Positions 19,228 to 27,903 of a stretch of 64,000 nucleotides of DNA are shown one piece after another. Position 1 is the stretch's first letter, and each line of letters begins with the position of its first letter. This DNA comes from Aquidulcibacter paucihalophilus (GTDB taxonomy: Bacteria > Pseudomonadota > Alphaproteobacteria > Caulobacterales > Caulobacteraceae), in contig CP127384.1 in NCBI GenBank assembly GCA_030285985.1, forward strand, positions 124,001 through 188,000, written 5' to 3'. A program made the translations under genes and the position numbers. The notes under the pieces were generated by a model. That model was not told the origin of the DNA and did not search any database. It saw nothing but the letters and a program-made list of their open reading frames with translations.

Positions 19228-20010
19228 ATGGACCCGACGCTCGCCCAGCTCGCGCTGGCCATCCTCAGCGGCGGCATCGTCGCCCTGCTGCTGACCGTGT
19301 TCGGCGGCGGCGGCTCGGTTCTGGCCGTGCCGCTGCTGCTCTATGTCGTCGGGGTCCAGGATCCGCATGTCGCCATCGGTGCCTCGGCCGCGGGGGTCGC
19401 GCTCAACGCCCTGACGGCGCTGGCCGGTCAGGCCAGGGCCGGACGGGTGCGCTGGCCCTGCGCCCTGCTGTTCGCCGCCACCGGTTCGGTGGGGGCCTTC
19501 GCCGGCTCGTCCGTGGCCAAGGCCATCGACGGCCATGCCCTGCTCATCTTCTTCGCCCTGGCCATGGGTCTGGTCGCCCTCGCCATGCTGAGGCCGACCG
19601 CGCCGGTCGGAGCCGAGAACGTGCGGCTGACGCCGGCCATGGCACCGCGGGTCGCGGTCTCGGGCGCAGGCGTCGGCGCGGCGGCGGGCTTTTTCGGGAT
19701 CGGCGGCGGCTTTCTGATCGTGCCCGGCCTGATGGGGGCCGCGGGCATGACCCTGGCCCTGGCGCAGGCCTCGTCCCTGGTCAGCGTGGCGGCCTTCGGG
19801 GCGACGACGGCAGCCAACTACGCCCTGTCGGGCCTGATCGACTGGCCGATCGTAGCCGCCATGGCCGCGGGCGGCACGGTTGGAACGCTCGCGGGCCTGC
19901 CCATCGCCAGACGGCTGGGGGCCAACGCCCTGCTCGGGCGGCGTCTGTTCGCGGGACTGATCCTGATCGTCGCCGTCTATGTGGCGATCAAGGCGCTGAC
20001 CGGGATCTAG
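19228..20010 (+). CDS. TSUP (TauE/SafE) family sulfite-type exporter
   Basis: A 260-aa membrane protein with about eight helices and the duplicated glycine-rich motifs FGGGGSVLAVPLLLY (near residue 30) and FFGIGGGFLIVPGLMG (near residue 155), typical of the TauE/SafE family. In this cassette it most likely removes the sulfite made by the persulfide dioxygenase; this is inference from context. Its TAG stop shares CTAG with the convergent PilZ-like gene. Confidence 0.9.
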   Translation: MDPTLAQLALAILSGGIVALLLTVFGGGGSVLAVPLLLYVVGVQDPHVAIGASAAGVALNALTALAGQARAGRVRWPCALLFAATGSVGAFAGSSVAKAIDGHALLIFFALAMGLVALAMLRPTAPVGAENVRLTPAMAPRVAVSGAGVGAAAGFFGIGGGFLIVPGLMGAAGMTLALAQASSLVSVAAFGATTAANYALSGLIDWPIVAAMAAGGTVGTLAGLPIARRLGANALLGRRLFAGLILIVAVYVAIKALTGI

Positions 20011-20333
20011 CGCCCGCCCGCCCGTATCCAGGCCGCGCGGGCATCGGAGAGGCGCGAGGGGACCAGGCCCCGCAGCGACGCCTGACCGGTGCGTTTGAGG
20101 CCGGCCTCCTGGCCCTTCTGCCAGGCCACTTGCGCCTCGATGGCCATACCCATGGCGATGTCGATGACCATCACCGTCTTCGGCAGGACCAGGTTCCGGT
20201 CGAGCCGGATGCGACCGCCCTGGGCCGACTGGTCGACCAGAAGGCACGACAGTTCGAAGCCGGGCGCGACCACCACCGCCCGGGTGTTGGCGGCGGAGCG
20301 GGGCTCGAAACGACGATCCTGCGGCGGGCTCAT
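20007..20333 (-). CDS. PilZ-domain-like small protein
   Basis: A 108-aa protein beginning MSPPQDRRFEPRSAANTRAV. It follows the small alphaproteobacterial PilZ pattern: an Arg-containing N terminus, then LVDQSAQGGRIRLDR resembling the D/NxSxxG strand, and a beta-rich centre (VMVIDIAMGMAIEAQVAWQKG). The two cyclic-di-GMP motifs are degenerate, so binding is uncertain. The start ATG overlaps the stop of the upstream kinase (ATGA). Confidence 0.6.
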   Translation of the reverse strand: MSPPQDRRFEPRSAANTRAVVVAPGFELSCLLVDQSAQGGRIRLDRNLVLPKTVMVIDIAMGMAIEAQVAWQKGQEAGLKRTGQASLRGLVPSRLSDARAAWIRAGGR

Positions 20334-21130
20334 GCCGACATAGAGCCCGGCAGACGGTTTCGATCCAGTTGCACCACGACATCGGCCCGGACGCCGCCGG
20401 CCAGCATCCGCCGTGTGATCCGTTCGAAATACTGGATGAAGCCGGCCAGCCGTTCGCGCTCGGCCGCGGGCAGGTCGGCCGGTGCGACGCCCAGCAGGTC
20501 GGCCTCCTGCTGGCAGCGCCAGTCCAGCACGACGTCGAACGACGGCGCGCGCAGGTAAAGGACGGCGTCGAACCGGGCGATGAAGTCGGCACAGGCCCCG
20601 TCGACGAAGCCGTTGACGGCGCGCCGCCAGCCGCCGTCGGCGTCCTGTTCGGCCTCGAGGGCATTGACCGGCGCGACCAGTGCCGCCGCCTCTTCTGGCA
20701 GGGCCCCCAGGCACCAGGCGTCGATCAGTATGGCCGAGGGCCGGCCCCGGAAGACTCGCCAGGCCTCCACGGGCCGGCGATCGTCGCCGCGCTTGTCGAA
20801 ATCGGGGATACGCGTCTCGTCATCGGGCCCGGCGGCCGAGAGGGCATCGATGAGCTGTTGCAGCAGACCGAGGTCATGCGTCCCCGGCGGGCCACGGGTG
20901 ACGAACAGCGGGTGGACGTCGCGCGCCATGGCCTCGCGTTCGGCGCGGGTCAGATAGACGTCGTCGATGGAAATCTGGGCGGCACCGAACCGGTCGGCGG
21001 CGGCGCGGGCGAGGGTGGTCTTGCCCGACCCCTGCGCGCCGACGATGGCGATCAGGGGCGGGCGAGCCTTCGGGCCCCCGGCGATCAGCCGGCCGACCCG
21101 ATCGACGAGCTCAGGATTGGCCCGGCCCAC
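20330..21130 (-). CDS. P-loop kinase, D-glycerate 3-kinase-like
   Basis: A 266-aa protein with Walker A GAQGSGKTTLA (residues about 30-40), the DDVYLT strand and the block HPLFVTRGPPGTHDLGLL. It also has PDFDKRGDDR and WCLGALP, the signature set of the glycerate kinase / Tda10-like branch of the phosphoribulokinase family. The likely reaction is ATP-dependent phosphorylation of D-glycerate or a related small acid. GTG start at 21130. It is translationally coupled to the PilZ-like gene (4-base overlap) and 9 bases downstream of the ferredoxin gene. Confidence 0.8.
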   Translation of the reverse strand: MGRANPELVDRVGRLIAGGPKARPPLIAIVGAQGSGKTTLARAAADRFGAAQISIDDVYLTRAEREAMARDVHPLFVTRGPPGTHDLGLLQQLIDALSAAGPDDETRIPDFDKRGDDRRPVEAWRVFRGRPSAILIDAWCLGALPEEAAALVAPVNALEAEQDADGGWRRAVNGFVDGACADFIARFDAVLYLRAPSFDVVLDWRCQQEADLLGVAPADLPAAERERLAGFIQYFERITRRMLAGGVRADVVVQLDRNRLPGSMSA

Positions 21131-21139
21131 GGCCGCGGC

Positions 21140-21460
21140 TCAGTGCTGGTTTTCGGGCAGGCGGACGATCAGGCCGTCCAGATCGTCGGACACCCGGATC
21201 TGGCAGGACAGGCGGCTGTTCGGCTGGACGTTCTCGGCGAAGTCCAGCATCGACTCCTCCATGGCCGAGGCGCGGCCGGTCTCGGCGGCGAAGGCCTCAT
21301 CGACATAGACGTGGCAGGTGGCGCAGGCACAGGCCCCGCCGCAGTCGGCGTCGATGCCGGGGACGTTGTTGCGGATCGCCCCCTCCATGACGGAGAGGCC
21401 GTTCTTGACCTCGACCGTGTGCTCGCGGCCGTCGTGTTCGATGTAGGTAATTTTCGCCAA
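21140..21460 (-). CDS. Adrenodoxin-type 2Fe-2S ferredoxin
   Basis: A 106-aa electron carrier. The cluster ligands are visible as CGGACACATC (CxxxxxCxxC) and a distal Cys in RLSCQIRV. It resembles FdxB/FdxE of Caulobacter and the ferredoxin of ISC systems, but isc genes are not adjacent. It directly follows sdhB with a 1-base gap, so it is probably co-transcribed with the sdh operon. Confidence 0.93.
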   Translation of the reverse strand: MAKITYIEHDGREHTVEVKNGLSVMEGAIRNNVPGIDADCGGACACATCHVYVDEAFAAETGRASAMEESMLDFAENVQPNSRLSCQIRVSDDLDGLIVRLPENQH

Positions 21461-21461
21461 G

Positions 21462-22262
21462 TCAGGCGGCCTCGGTCTTCTTGCGTGACGGTGCCACCAT
21501 CAGCTTCTTGGTCTTGGCGATCGCCTCGGCGGGGTTCAGCCCCTTCGGGCAGACCTGGGCGCAGTTCATGATGGTGTGGCAGCGGTAGAGTTTGAACGGG
21601 TCCTCGAGGTCGTCGAGCCGCTTGTCCGTGGCATCATCGCGGCTGTCGGCGATCCAGCGGTAGGACTGAAGCAGGGCCGCGGGGCCGAGGTATTCCGTCT
21701 GGTTCCACCAGTAGCTCGGGCAGGAGGTCGAGCAGCAGGCGCACAGGATGCATTCGTACAGGCCGTCCAGCTTGGCGCGGTCTTCCGGCAGCTGGATGCG
21801 CTCCTTCTCCGGGTCCGGCTCGTCGGACTGGAGGTAGGGCTGGATCGAGTCGTACTGGGCGTAGAACAGGGTCAGGTCCGTCACCAGATCCTTGACCACC
21901 GGCTGATGCGGCAGCGGCGCGATCGAGATGGTCGAGGAGGAGCATTCCTCCCAGCCCTTGGTGCAGGCCAGGGTGTTGCGTCCGTCGATGTTCATCGAGC
22001 ACGAGCCGCAGATGCCCTCGCGGCACGACCGCCGGAAGGTCAGGGTCGGGTCGATCTCGTTCTTGATGTGGATCAGGGCGTCGAGCAGCATCGGGCCGTG
22101 ATCGTCGGCCGAGATCTCGAACGTGTCCCAGCGCGGGTCGGCGTCGACCTCGGGGTCGTAGCGATAGACCTTGTAGGTCTTGACGTTCTTCGCGCCGGCG
22201 GGGGCCTTGTGAACCTTGCCGCGCGAGGGCTTGGAGCCCTTCGGAAGAGTGAGTTGAACCAT
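21462..22262 (-). CDS. sdhB: Succinate dehydrogenase iron-sulfur subunit
   Basis: A 266-aa subunit of complex II that relays electrons through three clusters. The 2Fe-2S ligands are in [21 protein letters not shown]. The 4Fe-4S and 3Fe-4S ligands are in [17 protein letters not shown] and [17 protein letters not shown]. The ATG overlaps the sdhA stop (ATGA). Order on the minus strand is sdhC-sdhD-sdhA-sdhB-ferredoxin. Confidence 0.98.
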   Translation of the reverse strand: MVQLTLPKGSKPSRGKVHKAPAGAKNVKTYKVYRYDPEVDADPRWDTFEISADDHGPMLLDALIHIKNEIDPTLTFRRSCREGICGSCSMNIDGRNTLACTKGWEECSSSTISIAPLPHQPVVKDLVTDLTLFYAQYDSIQPYLQSDEPDPEKERIQLPEDRAKLDGLYECILCACCSTSCPSYWWNQTEYLGPAALLQSYRWIADSRDDATDKRLDDLEDPFKLYRCHTIMNCAQVCPKGLNPAEAIAKTKKLMVAPSRKKTEAA

Positions 22263-24046
22263 CAGTACACCCGTGCCTTGGGCTCGATGTAATCGATGTC
22301 CCTGGACATCGTGTAGTTATGCACCGGCCGGTAATCGATCTTCACTGCATCGCCGGGGACCTTCCAGGCGAGGGTGTGTTTCATCCACTCGACGTCGTTG
22401 CGGTCCGGATAGTCCTCGCGGGCGTGGGCACCGCGGCTTTCGGTGCGGTTCAGGGCACCCTCGATGGTGACCAGGGCCTGATCGATCAGGTTGTCGTATT
22501 CGAGGGTCTCGACCAGATCGGTGTTCCAGATCAGGCCGCGGTCAGTGGTCTTGATGTCGTCGCCGGCGGCGTGGATGGCGCGCAGTTTGGCGACGCCCTC
22601 CTCCAGGGTCTTGCCGGTGCGGAAGACGGCGGCGTCCGACTGCATGGCGCGCTGCATGTCGATGCGCAGCTTCGACGTAGGGGTCGAGCCGTTGGCGTTG
22701 CGGAAGCGGTCGAGGCGGGCCAGGTGGCCGTCCGTCGTCGAGGCCGGGGCGTCCGGCACCTTCGAGGCCTTGTCGACCACCTCGCCGCAGCGCAGGCCGG
22801 CGGCGCGGCCGAAGACGACCAGGTCGGTCAGGCTGTTGGAGCCCAGACGGTTGGCGCCGTGCACCGAGACGCAGGCCGCCTCGCCGACGGCCATCAGGCC
22901 GGGGACCACGGTGTCGGCATTGTCGCCGACCTTGGTCAGGACCTCGCCGTGATAGTTCGTGGGGATGCCGCCCATATTGTAGTGGACGGTCGGCAGGACC
23001 GGGATCGGCTGCTTCGTCACATCGACGCCGGCGAAGATCTTGGCGCTCTCGGAAATGCCCGGCAGGCGTTCGTGCAGGACGGCCGGATCGAGGTGATCGA
23101 GGTGCAGGTGGATGTGGTCCTTGTTCGGGCCCACCCCGCGGCCTTCGCGGATCTCGATGGTCATGGAGCGGCTGACCATGTCGCGCGGGGCCAGATCCTT
23201 CACGGTCGGCGCATAGCGCTCCATGAAGCGCTCGCCTTCCGAGTTGGTCAGATAGCCGCCCTCACCGCGGGCGCCCTCGGTGATCAGACAGCCGGCTCCG
23301 TAGATGCCGGTCGGGTGGAACTGCACGAACTCCATGTCCTGCAGCGGCAGGCCGGCGCGCAGCACCATGGCATTGCCGTCGCCGGTGCAGGTGTGGGCGC
23401 TGGTGGCCGAGAAATAGGCCCGGCCGTAGCCGCCGGTGGCCAGGATGACGAGCTTGGCGCGGAAGCGATGCATCGTGCCGTCGTCGAGCTTCAGCGCGGT
23501 CACGCCGGTGCAGGCACCGTCCTGCATGATCAGGTCCAGCGCGAAATATTCGACGAAGAACTCGACCTCGCGGCGGACCGACTGGCCGTAGAGGGTGTGC
23601 AGGATGGCGTGGCCGGTGCGGTCGGCGGCGGCGCAGGTGCGCTGCACCGGGCCCTCACCGAAATTGCGGGTCATGCCGCCGAAGGCGCGCTGGTAGATCT
23701 TGCCTTCCTCGGTGCGCGAGAAGGGCACGCCCCAGTGCTCGAGCTCATAGACGGCCTTGGGCGCGTTGCGGACGAGGTATTCGATGGCGTCCTGGTCGCC
23801 GAGCCAGTCCGACCCCTTGACGGTGTCGTACATGTGCCACTGCCAGCTGTCCTCGCCCATGTTGCCGAGCGAGGCGGAGATGCCACCCTGGGCCGCGACC
23901 GTGTGCGAACGGGTCGGGAAGACCTTGGTGACGCAGGCGACCTTCAGCCCCTGCTGGGCCGCGCCGAGGGCGGCGCGAAGGCCCGAGCCGCCCGCGCCGA
24001 CGACGACGACGTCATAGGCGTGATCGACAAATTCATAAGCAGCCAT
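22262..24046 (-). CDS. sdhA: Succinate dehydrogenase flavoprotein subunit
   Basis: A 594-aa catalytic subunit. It has the FAD Rossmann motif [17 protein letters not shown] and the covalent-FAD His in [10 protein letters not shown]. Active-site blocks are [21 protein letters not shown] and [15 protein letters not shown], followed by the C-terminal [18 protein letters not shown]. Length is normal. It is six bases downstream of sdhD. Confidence 0.98.
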   Translation of the reverse strand: MAAYEFVDHAYDVVVVGAGGSGLRAALGAAQQGLKVACVTKVFPTRSHTVAAQGGISASLGNMGEDSWQWHMYDTVKGSDWLGDQDAIEYLVRNAPKAVYELEHWGVPFSRTEEGKIYQRAFGGMTRNFGEGPVQRTCAAADRTGHAILHTLYGQSVRREVEFFVEYFALDLIMQDGACTGVTALKLDDGTMHRFRAKLVILATGGYGRAYFSATSAHTCTGDGNAMVLRAGLPLQDMEFVQFHPTGIYGAGCLITEGARGEGGYLTNSEGERFMERYAPTVKDLAPRDMVSRSMTIEIREGRGVGPNKDHIHLHLDHLDPAVLHERLPGISESAKIFAGVDVTKQPIPVLPTVHYNMGGIPTNYHGEVLTKVGDNADTVVPGLMAVGEAACVSVHGANRLGSNSLTDLVVFGRAAGLRCGEVVDKASKVPDAPASTTDGHLARLDRFRNANGSTPTSKLRIDMQRAMQSDAAVFRTGKTLEEGVAKLRAIHAAGDDIKTTDRGLIWNTDLVETLEYDNLIDQALVTIEGALNRTESRGAHAREDYPDRNDVEWMKHTLAWKVPGDAVKIDYRPVHNYTMSRDIDYIEPKARVY

Positions 24047-24052
24047 CAGCCG

Positions 24053-24460
24053 TCAGATCCCGAAGCCGGCAGGCAGGGGCGCAGAGCCCAGGGCCAGCCG
24101 TACGATGAAGAATACGCCCGCCGCTGCGATGAGGACGCAGAGCAGGCCGATCAGGCCGAGCAGCGCGCCGCGCGAGCCGGGCTTGTGGATATAGTCGTCG
24201 ACGATGACCTTCAGCCCCATCTGCATGTGCCAGACGCTGACCAGCAGGGTGACGGCCAGCAGGACGGCGTTCACCGGCGAGCGGAACCAGGCGAGCGCCG
24301 CGTCATAGCCGCCGCCCGACAGGGCGTAGCCGCTCCAAAGGCCCCAGAGGGTCAGGGGAACGAGGATGGCAGACGACAGCCGTTCGGCGGTCCATTCCCC
24401 GGCGCCGTGGCGCTCGGAAACCTTGACGCCCTTCACGAAGGTCTTGGTGTGGCGGCTCAC
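24053..24460 (-). CDS. sdhD: Succinate dehydrogenase membrane anchor subunit
   Basis: A 135-aa membrane protein with three hydrophobic segments (residues about 30-50, 60-85 and 100-125). The family's haem/quinone region VSVWHMQMGLKVIVDDYIH includes the haem-ligand-type His. Starts MSRHTKTFVKGVKVSERHGAGE. It overlaps sdhC by 4 bases. Confidence 0.95.
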   Translation of the reverse strand: MSRHTKTFVKGVKVSERHGAGEWTAERLSSAILVPLTLWGLWSGYALSGGGYDAALAWFRSPVNAVLLAVTLLVSVWHMQMGLKVIVDDYIHKPGSRGALLGLIGLLCVLIAAAGVFFIVRLALGSAPLPAGFGI

Positions 24461-24930
24461 AGTCCGACCCTCCCGGCGCTGAACAGCAAGGCCCAGAAGG
24501 CCACGGCGATGAGGACGCCGCCGACGATCGAGGCCCAGGACAGGGCATCGGCGGCCTTGGGCGACAGGCCGCGGCCGGCGTCCCAGATCAGGTGGCGGAT
24601 GCCGCCGGCCAGGTGCAGGCAGAGCGCGACGGTCAGGCCGAACCAGACGAACAGGCCCAGCGGGGACCCCATCCAGCCGGTGAAGGTCGCATAGGCCTCA
24701 GGGCCGAAGGCGAGGGCCATCAACCAGACGAAGACCAGCACCGCCCCGACCGAGAGCGCACCGCCGGTCATGCGGTTGAGGATCGAGGCGAGCATGGTGA
24801 CATGCCAGCGCCAGATCTGCAGATGCGGCGACAGGGGACGGACACGGCCGTTGGGCTGGACCACAAAACGGCCGGTCTGATCGTCAGACGAGTCGTTGGA
24901 GGCGTCGCCCGGCAAGGGGGAGGTCGACAT
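24457..24930 (-). CDS. sdhC: Succinate dehydrogenase cytochrome b556 subunit
   Basis: A 157-aa membrane subunit. The signature RPLSPHLQIWRWHVTMLASILNR is followed by three membrane helices and the haem-ligand region CLHLAGGIRHLIWD. The N-terminal 28 residues are polar and longer than usual. No Shine-Dalgarno is visible before the ATG at 24930; a Fur-like palindrome sits there instead. It is the first gene of the sdh operon. Confidence 0.95.
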   Translation of the reverse strand: MSTSPLPGDASNDSSDDQTGRFVVQPNGRVRPLSPHLQIWRWHVTMLASILNRMTGGALSVGAVLVFVWLMALAFGPEAYATFTGWMGSPLGLFVWFGLTVALCLHLAGGIRHLIWDAGRGLSPKAADALSWASIVGGVLIAVAFWALLFSAGRVGL

Positions 24931-24932
24931 AT

Positions 24933-24947
24933 TGCGAATGGTTCTCA
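24933..24947. promoter_or_regulatory. Fur-like 7-1-7 palindrome at the sdhC start
   Basis: TGCGAAT-G-GTTCTCA; the right half matches the reverse complement of the left at 5 of 7 positions. Alphaproteobacterial Fur boxes resemble TGCGAAT-N-ATTCGCA. It lies only 2 bases from the sdhC ATG, where a ribosome binding site would be expected. Fur control of sdh is known in Caulobacter. Binding here is inferred. Confidence 0.4.
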
Positions 24948-25110
24948 GAAACCTGAGCGAATTCAGCCGCTCGAAACCGGTGAATGGGGTTTAGTCAGCG
25001 TGGCGGCGGGGGTCAACGAAACGTGAGCAGGTGCGGCATTCCGGATCACGAATTCGCGGGCGGGGTGCACGGCCTTTGTCATTCGCGCCCTTTCACGTCA
25101 GTCTGAAGCC

Positions 25111-25665
25111 ATGTCGGGTTTGATCGTCCTCGCCTTCGCCGGCCTGCTGATGCAGGAAGCCGCGCCGCATCCGTCCACCCAGGCCGCCTATCAGGCGCCG
25201 GTAATCCGGCCGTTCGAGCCGGGCCGGGATTTCGCCCGTGAACCGGCCCAGGGCGATGCGGACAGCGACCTGTACCGCCGTCCGCTGGAAGCGCCGGTGG
25301 TGGTCGAGGCCTATGTCCGCTCCTATGAGTTTACGCCGAGCGACGTCGAGGCGGCCTATGAGCAGGGCGTGACATCCGCCGAGATCCGCGCCGATCAGGC
25401 CGCGGGGCGGCTGGACGGGGCATGGCGGCTGGTCGATGCGGCGGGGCAACGGCTCTATGACCTGGTTCTTAGCGATCCGGGCGCTGGACCGGTCGAGGGC
25501 GGCTGGCGCGGTCCCGCGGGTTGGGGACCGGCGACCTCGGACGGCGCGACCCTGACGCTCGAGGGCGTGGGCGCGATGACCCTGGAGCGGACCGGGAGCG
25601 GCTGGCGCGGGCAGCTGACAATCCGCGGCGAGACCCGACCCGCAAGCCTTATCCGCCCGAACTGA
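25111..25665 (+). CDS. Hypothetical secreted or membrane-tethered protein
   Basis: A 184-aa protein not recognised as a named family. It begins with a short hydrophobic stretch (MSGLIVLAFAGLLMQEA) that could be a signal or anchor. A polar acidic region containing YVRSYEFTPSDVEAAYEQGV follows, then a Gly/Trp-rich beta-looking C-terminal third (GWRGPAGWGPATSDGATLTL). Its last 17 bases overlap the convergent HIT gene. It is divergent from sdhC across a 180-bp gap. Confidence 0.65.
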   Translation: MSGLIVLAFAGLLMQEAAPHPSTQAAYQAPVIRPFEPGRDFAREPAQGDADSDLYRRPLEAPVVVEAYVRSYEFTPSDVEAAYEQGVTSAEIRADQAAGRLDGAWRLVDAAGQRLYDLVLSDPGAGPVEGGWRGPAGWGPATSDGATLTLEGVGAMTLERTGSGWRGQLTIRGETRPASLIRPN

Positions 25666-26077
25666 GCCGGACGCGCGACACCGCCGCCTGAAGCCCGTTG
25701 GCACCGTAAGGCACAGCCGCGCCGCGCCCCCAGACCGGATCCGGCCACTGGTCGTCGTCATGGCGGCGGCCGACGACATGGACATGCAGCTGGGCGGTGA
25801 CATTGCCGAGGGCGGCGACGTTCAGCTTCTGCACCGGCCGACCGGCGGCCTGCCCCAGGTCGCGCACCCGTTCGCCGGCGCGGACGACCTCGTCCATCAG
25901 AACGGCGCGCTCGGCGGGGCTGAGGTCCTCGATCTCGTGCAGACCGGCGCGGCGCGGGATCAGGATCAGCCACGGATAGCGGGCGTCGTCCTGCAGCCGC
26001 ACCTGGCACAGGGTCCAGTCGCAGGCGATGACGGAGCCCGTCTCGAAGGCCGGGTCAGCTTTGAACACAGCGGTCAT
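25649..26077 (-). CDS. HIT family hydrolase
   Basis: A 142-aa histidine-triad protein. The motif QLHVHVVGRR at residues about 96-105 is a slightly altered HxHxHxx (the third position is variable), with supporting WLILIPRRAG and KLNVAALGNVTAQ. Such proteins hydrolyse nucleotide phosphoramidates or dinucleoside polyphosphates. The sequence QLHVHVVGR is common in alphaproteobacterial diadenosine-tetraphosphate-hydrolase-like members. Confidence 0.88.
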   Translation of the reverse strand: MTAVFKADPAFETGSVIACDWTLCQVRLQDDARYPWLILIPRRAGLHEIEDLSPAERAVLMDEVVRAGERVRDLGQAAGRPVQKLNVAALGNVTAQLHVHVVGRRHDDDQWPDPVWGRGAAVPYGANGLQAAVSRVRLSSGG

Positions 26078-26121
26078 GCCCTTCGGTCGCCCGGAGGCGG
26101 TGCCGGGTCAAGCCGGACGGG

Positions 26122-27018
26122 TCAGTTCAGCGCATAGACCACGCAGGCGCGGTCGGTCAGTTCGCGCAGGGGCGGCTGCATGGCCAGTCGGGCCGCCTCG
26201 ATCTGATCCTCGGTCGGCGCGGCCGCACCGGGAGGCGGGGGCGGCGGTGCCGGGGCCGCGCTGCGCACGACCCGCGACCCGGTGACCACAACCTCGTCGA
26301 CGGTGGTCGCCTGCTCGGAGCCGGAGGAATAGGACGGCCAGCCCGCCAGGACATCGGTTTCGCAGGCGCGGCCGGTCGGATCGATCACCCGGACGCCGCC
26401 GAGGCTGGCCCCGGCGTTGGTCGCCGCCTCACGCGCCCGCCGGGCCGCGTCCTTGACCGCCTCGGCCTGAAGCCAGGTGTTGGTCGCGTTGTCCGGATCG
26501 AGGCTGAAGCTGACCCGGCTGGTCGAGGTCGGCTCGGAGGCGATCACGGTCGCATAGACCCGCTCGAGCACGGACACGTCGCGGACGGTGATGCTGACCG
26601 AGGCATCCGCCTGGTAGCGGGCGATGCGATCCGGGCGGACGTTGTCGCGCAGGACGCCGGCCTCGTCGCGATACTGGTCATAGATCGGGCGGGTGGTGAT
26701 GGCGGTCTCGACCCGGACGGCGTCGACGCCATAGGCCGCGAGGGCCTGGCTGAGGGCGCGGATCTGGTCGGCCGCCTTGCGCGAGGCGTCGGCGGCGCTG
26801 CGGTCGATGGACTGGAAAGTCGCCCCGAAACCGGCGCGGTTGGCAGGGACCTCGGCGCGGACATAGCCGACCGAGGCGATGACCGGATCGCGCATCCACC
26901 AGGGGGCCGGCACATAGCGGTCGCCCATGCTGGCCGTTGGCGTCTGGGCCGTCGCGGCCGCGGGCAGGACGACAGGCAGGGCCGTGGCGATCAACAGGGC
27001 GGCGGTCAGTCGGCGCAT
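26122..27018 (-). CDS. SIMPL-domain (DUF541) periplasmic protein
   Basis: A 298-aa protein with a cleavable signal peptide (MRRLTAALLIATALPVVLPA, cleavage near ATAQ) and a SIMPL-type repeat core (IRALSQALAAYGVDAVRVET, YQADASVSITVRDVSVLERV, EAVKDAARRAREAATNAGAS). A Pro-rich linker precedes a C-terminal tail. The family (Oxidative stress defence protein BP26-like) forms channel-like multimers; its function is unclear. The start at 27018 is preferred because GAAGG lies 9 bases upstream; an ATG at 27027 touches that GAAGG. It is divergent from ahpC. Confidence 0.85.
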   Translation of the reverse strand: MRRLTAALLIATALPVVLPAAATAQTPTASMGDRYVPAPWWMRDPVIASVGYVRAEVPANRAGFGATFQSIDRSAADASRKAADQIRALSQALAAYGVDAVRVETAITTRPIYDQYRDEAGVLRDNVRPDRIARYQADASVSITVRDVSVLERVYATVIASEPTSTSRVSFSLDPDNATNTWLQAEAVKDAARRAREAATNAGASLGGVRVIDPTGRACETDVLAGWPSYSSGSEQATTVDEVVVTGSRVVRSAAPAPPPPPPGAAAPTEDQIEAARLAMQPPLRELTDRACVVYALN

Positions 27019-27113
27019 GGGGGACATCCTTCGATTGCCCGCTGACCCTGGGGCACCTGAAAGCACGGGTAAAGCCGCGATCCGCTTTCGTCGGAACTGC
27101 GGAGTCACCCCAC

Positions 27114-27139
27114 CTATCGCTGCGATAGAAATTATCTAT
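27114..27139 (+). promoter_or_regulatory. OxyR box upstream of ahpC
   Basis: CTAT (27114-27117), 7 bases, ATAG (27125-27128), 7 bases, CTAT (27136-27139). Three of the four tetranucleotides of the OxyR consensus are perfect at exact spacing; the outermost ATAG is not kept. It lies 110 bases before the ahpC start and about 24 bases before a TTGACT -35-like hexamer (27163). Confidence 0.75.
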
Positions 27140-27167
27140 CAAACAAACCCGTTTCCAATCATTGACT

Positions 27168-27182
27168 TTGTGCACTGCACAA
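27168..27182. promoter_or_regulatory. Perfect 7-1-7 palindrome in the ahpC core promoter
   Basis: TTGTGCA-C-TGCACAA directly follows and partly overlaps the -35-like TTGACT. Its position between -35 and -10 fits a repressor operator. The binding protein is unknown; the form recalls GntR/Fur-like sites but matches no consensus recognised here. Confidence 0.5.
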
Positions 27183-27248
27183 GCCATTTCGCGGTTGCGG
27201 CGCCTCTCCCCGGCGCAATCCCTTTCAGACATCTCAGGAGCACCCGCC

Positions 27249-27803
27249 ATGCTGGGCGTTGGACAAACACTGCCGGACTTCAAGATCATCGGCGTCAAGC
27301 CGGGCTTCAACAGCCACGAAGAGAACGGCGTCTCGGCCTTCGAGCCGATCACCAAGGACAGCTTCGAAGGCAAGTGGAAGGTCATCTTCTTCTACCCGAA
27401 GGACTTCACCTTCGTGTGCCCGACCGAGATCGCCGAGTTCGCCTCGCTGGCCCGCGAGTTCAACGACCGCGACACCGTGGTGATGGGCGGCTCGACCGAC
27501 AATGAGTTCGTGAAGCTGGCCTGGCGCCGCGACCACGCCGACCTGTCCAAGCTGCCGATCTGGCAGTTCGCCGACAACGGCGGCAAATTCGCCCGCGACC
27601 TCGGCGTTCTGGACGAGGCCGAAGGCGTCGCCCTGCGCGCCACGTTCGTGGTCGACCCGCACAATGTCGTGCAGCACGTCTATGTCACCAACCTGAACGT
27701 GGGCCGCGCCCCGGCCGACACCCTGCGGGTCGTCGACGCCCTGCAGACCGACGAACTGTGCGCCTGCAACCGCCCGGTCGGCGGCGAGACGCTGGCGGCC
27801 TAA
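27249..27803 (+). CDS. ahpC: Alkyl hydroperoxide reductase, peroxiredoxin AhpC
   Basis: A 184-aa typical 2-Cys peroxiredoxin that reduces H2O2, organic peroxides and peroxynitrite. The peroxidatic Cys is in PKDFTFVCPTEIAEF and the resolving Cys region is LCACNRPVGG at the C terminus. The ATG at 27249 follows an AGGAG at 27236-27240. With ahpD downstream, the pair resembles the mycobacterial-type AhpC-AhpD system, which uses dihydrolipoamide-linked reduction rather than AhpF. Upstream DNA holds an OxyR box and a second palindrome. Confidence 0.96.
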   Translation: MLGVGQTLPDFKIIGVKPGFNSHEENGVSAFEPITKDSFEGKWKVIFFYPKDFTFVCPTEIAEFASLAREFNDRDTVVMGGSTDNEFVKLAWRRDHADLSKLPIWQFADNGGKFARDLGVLDEAEGVALRATFVVDPHNVVQHVYVTNLNVGRAPADTLRVVDALQTDELCACNRPVGGETLAA

Positions 27804-27810
27804 GCGCCGC

Positions 27811-27894
27811 AGGGACGAGGGTCGGGGGGCGAGGGACGAAAGTCCCGGCCTCTCGACCCCTGCCTTCTGCCTCGACCCTCATCCCTCGACCTTG
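27811..27894. repeat. Family B inverted tandem repeat, copy 3
   Basis: The left arm (27811-27840) contains AGGGACGAGGGTCGGGGGGC. The right arm (27851-27894) contains CCTCGACCCTCATCCCTCGA. Units are GGGACGA, GGGTCGA and GGGATGA. The element fills the ahpC-ahpD gap, so a strong hairpin would separate the two coding regions in a shared mRNA. This may set their expression ratio. Confidence 0.75.
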
Positions 27895-27903
27895 AGAGTA
27901 TCC

